Of a stretch of DNA of 64,000 nt, positions 62,576 to 64,000 are shown in pieces (the stretch's first letter is position 1; each line of letters opens with the position of its first letter). This stretch comes from Montifringilla adamsi. Taxonomy: Eukaryota; Chordata; Aves; Passeriformes; Passeridae. Where the stretch lies: assembly GCA_017590115.1 (NCBI GenBank), contig JAGGNK010010337.1, positions 2,803,679 through 2,867,678 on the forward strand, written 5' to 3'. The position numbers and the translations under genes were made by a program. The notes beneath the pieces are model-generated. The model did no database searches. It saw only the letters and a program-made list of their open reading frames with translations, and was not told the origin of the DNA.

Positions 62576-64000
62576 GGCTAGGTTAGCATGTTTCTGGGGT
62601 GAACTACAAGAATCTGTGAGGTCAAAAAACAACTTTCTTTGAATGTGTGAACTCTGCCTAAATGTTTAAAAAGGTGCACAACACTGATTATTGTTATAAC
62701 TTACAGCTCAATGTTGCATAATATGAAACAAAACCATAATGCAAATGGTGGCAATCAGAATGTATAAATTCCATTTACAAAAATTACAGGAAGAGAAATT
62801 GTTATTTTTCCATAATTACATCATTATTCAAGTTGACCTGCAAGGAGGACTCATATATGTTATCTAATGTACAAAGCTGGAATCTGGAGTGAGAGCACAC
62901 AGGTCTTACAACAGTTTTGAGGAATTTAGCAAAAAAGATAATTGAATGTGTGTGGTTATGCTTCCCTCATCATCCTCTAAAAGTTACAAGTAATGTCCAT
63001 AGAAAAACATCTTTAAAAAGAAGACATCAAAAACCAAGCAACAGAAAAATTGTACACAGACATGATGATGGTAATAGTGAACTCCCAGGTGGGATTATTT
63101 AGGAATGGGGCTGCAAAGGATGAGAAATGCAGTTTGTTTGTTTCTTTATCACATTTCAAGACTCAAGAACATATTAGGTTCCCATTATGAAACAGAAAAA
63201 ACTTGGAGTGGACAGCAACCAATATCTGATATTTCTCTGGTAAATATACCAGAGTTTGCATTAAGCAAATCTTTGAGCAAAGAATTCTTTTCAACACAAG
63301 TCTATTTACCAACACAGATATACTTTCAGGCTTTAGTGAACACAGTTTGCTAGGGTGGGTTGCTATCTTAATGTACAATCAATTAAAAAGCCAATAACCT
63401 GTCAATGTTAAAAAGTTGCCCAAGCAAGATGGGATCAGAGAGCTCTTTAGTGGATGTAGGGCATGGGGGAGATTCAATGTGGTTGTAGGGTAAATGGCTT
63501 TTCAAAAATTAATATTATAATCTGTATCTTGATTTGGAGGAGAAAATGTTCCATAAAATTAAGAGATTCTAACAATACTTTAAAAATATTGGGTGCAAAG
63601 TGCAAAGACACTGCAAAGTGACATGAAACCTTGTGTTGGCAAATAAGAGTTTGCATCTTAGAAAGAATAATTTCAGCTATTTATATTCAGGGCTGGATTT
63701 TACACAAACTATAATCACTTGGTGAAGATGGAACAAAGAAACCCAATGTCAAGAGTACAAACAAACCCAAAAGACATACAAAGAAAAGAGAAAATGTCGT
63801 ATTTTAAACAAATTGATAGTGTGTGCTCTGTTAAGGTAGGGTCTCTAGTCTAAAATTTATCTCAGAAATACAGGTGAAGCAAGAATGAATTAATGGGCAT
63901 CACAGAATGTTTTAGTAAATCAGGTAAATTCTGGAACATTTTCACTTGTCTCTGAAAGGCAAAGGGCTGCCTGATGTGATGTTCATAAAAGTGTTGCTGA
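62576..64000. other. Unannotated AT-rich stretch
   Basis: No gene, RNA or recognisable transposon up to the end of the window. Confidence 0.6.

Noticed and set aside
1..64000. CRISPR arrays, bacterial operons, phage or plasmid features
   Set aside because: No regularly spaced repeats and no compact gene organisation; the sequence is vertebrate-like noncoding DNA.

Overview
This looks like AT-rich, non-coding DNA from the nuclear genome of a sauropsid, most likely a bird. The main evidence is four degenerate 3' ends of CR1 LINEs, the typical retroposon of birds and reptiles. There are also ancient MIR-like SINE remnants, one LTR of a type common in bird endogenous retroviruses, and low overall repeat density. 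No bacterial gene organisation and no mammalian Alu, B1 or L1 elements were seen. Bird is an inference from repeat content; a crocodilian or turtle is not excluded, and I cannot name the species or locus.

I find no protein-coding gene I can support. The longest open frames (178, 177, 137, 137, 131 and 130 codons) have no recognisable domain, are low-complexity or hydrophobic in the way AT-rich noncoding DNA gives, or overlap repeats. The only stretch that reads like real protein is at 62059-62301. It carries the endonuclease signature of a CR1-type LINE reverse transcriptase ORF and is a dead fragment. I recognise no tRNA, rRNA, snRNA or microRNA gene.

Layout. 1-17 kb is featureless AT-rich DNA with simple repeats (A-rich at 2.07 kb, an 18-G run at 7.6 kb) and a small CpG-rich patch at 14.2 kb. 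17.3-17.9 kb and 20.0-20.5 kb are dense in developmental transcription-factor motifs and look like candidate conserved enhancers. A solo LTR lies at 23.2-23.5 kb. A MIR-like SINE and a CR1 tail sit together at 25.1-25.4 kb, followed by a TA-rich microsatellite zone to 26.4 kb. 26-36 kb has local duplications, inverted repeats and two long poly(A) tracts. 36.7 kb holds a CR1 tail, 39.6-40.0 kb another enhancer-like block, 43.0 kb a MIR 3' fragment, 44.05 kb a perfect 12-bp hairpin and 45.6 kb a 48-A run. 51 kb has a further enhancer-like block. 56.7-62.3 kb is the richest repeat zone: two CR1 3' ends, a MIR-like remnant and the LINE endonuclease fragment.

All nine transposon remnants I could orient point along the + strand, and the long homopurine A tracts are also mostly on the + strand. 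This bias is what one would expect if the window were an intron of a long gene transcribed on the - strand, but a gene desert fits nearly as well and my eye detects + strand copies more easily. I see no convincing novel biological system here. The leads most worth testing are the enhancer-like blocks, the hairpins, the orientation bias and the ancient SINE/LINE fossils.
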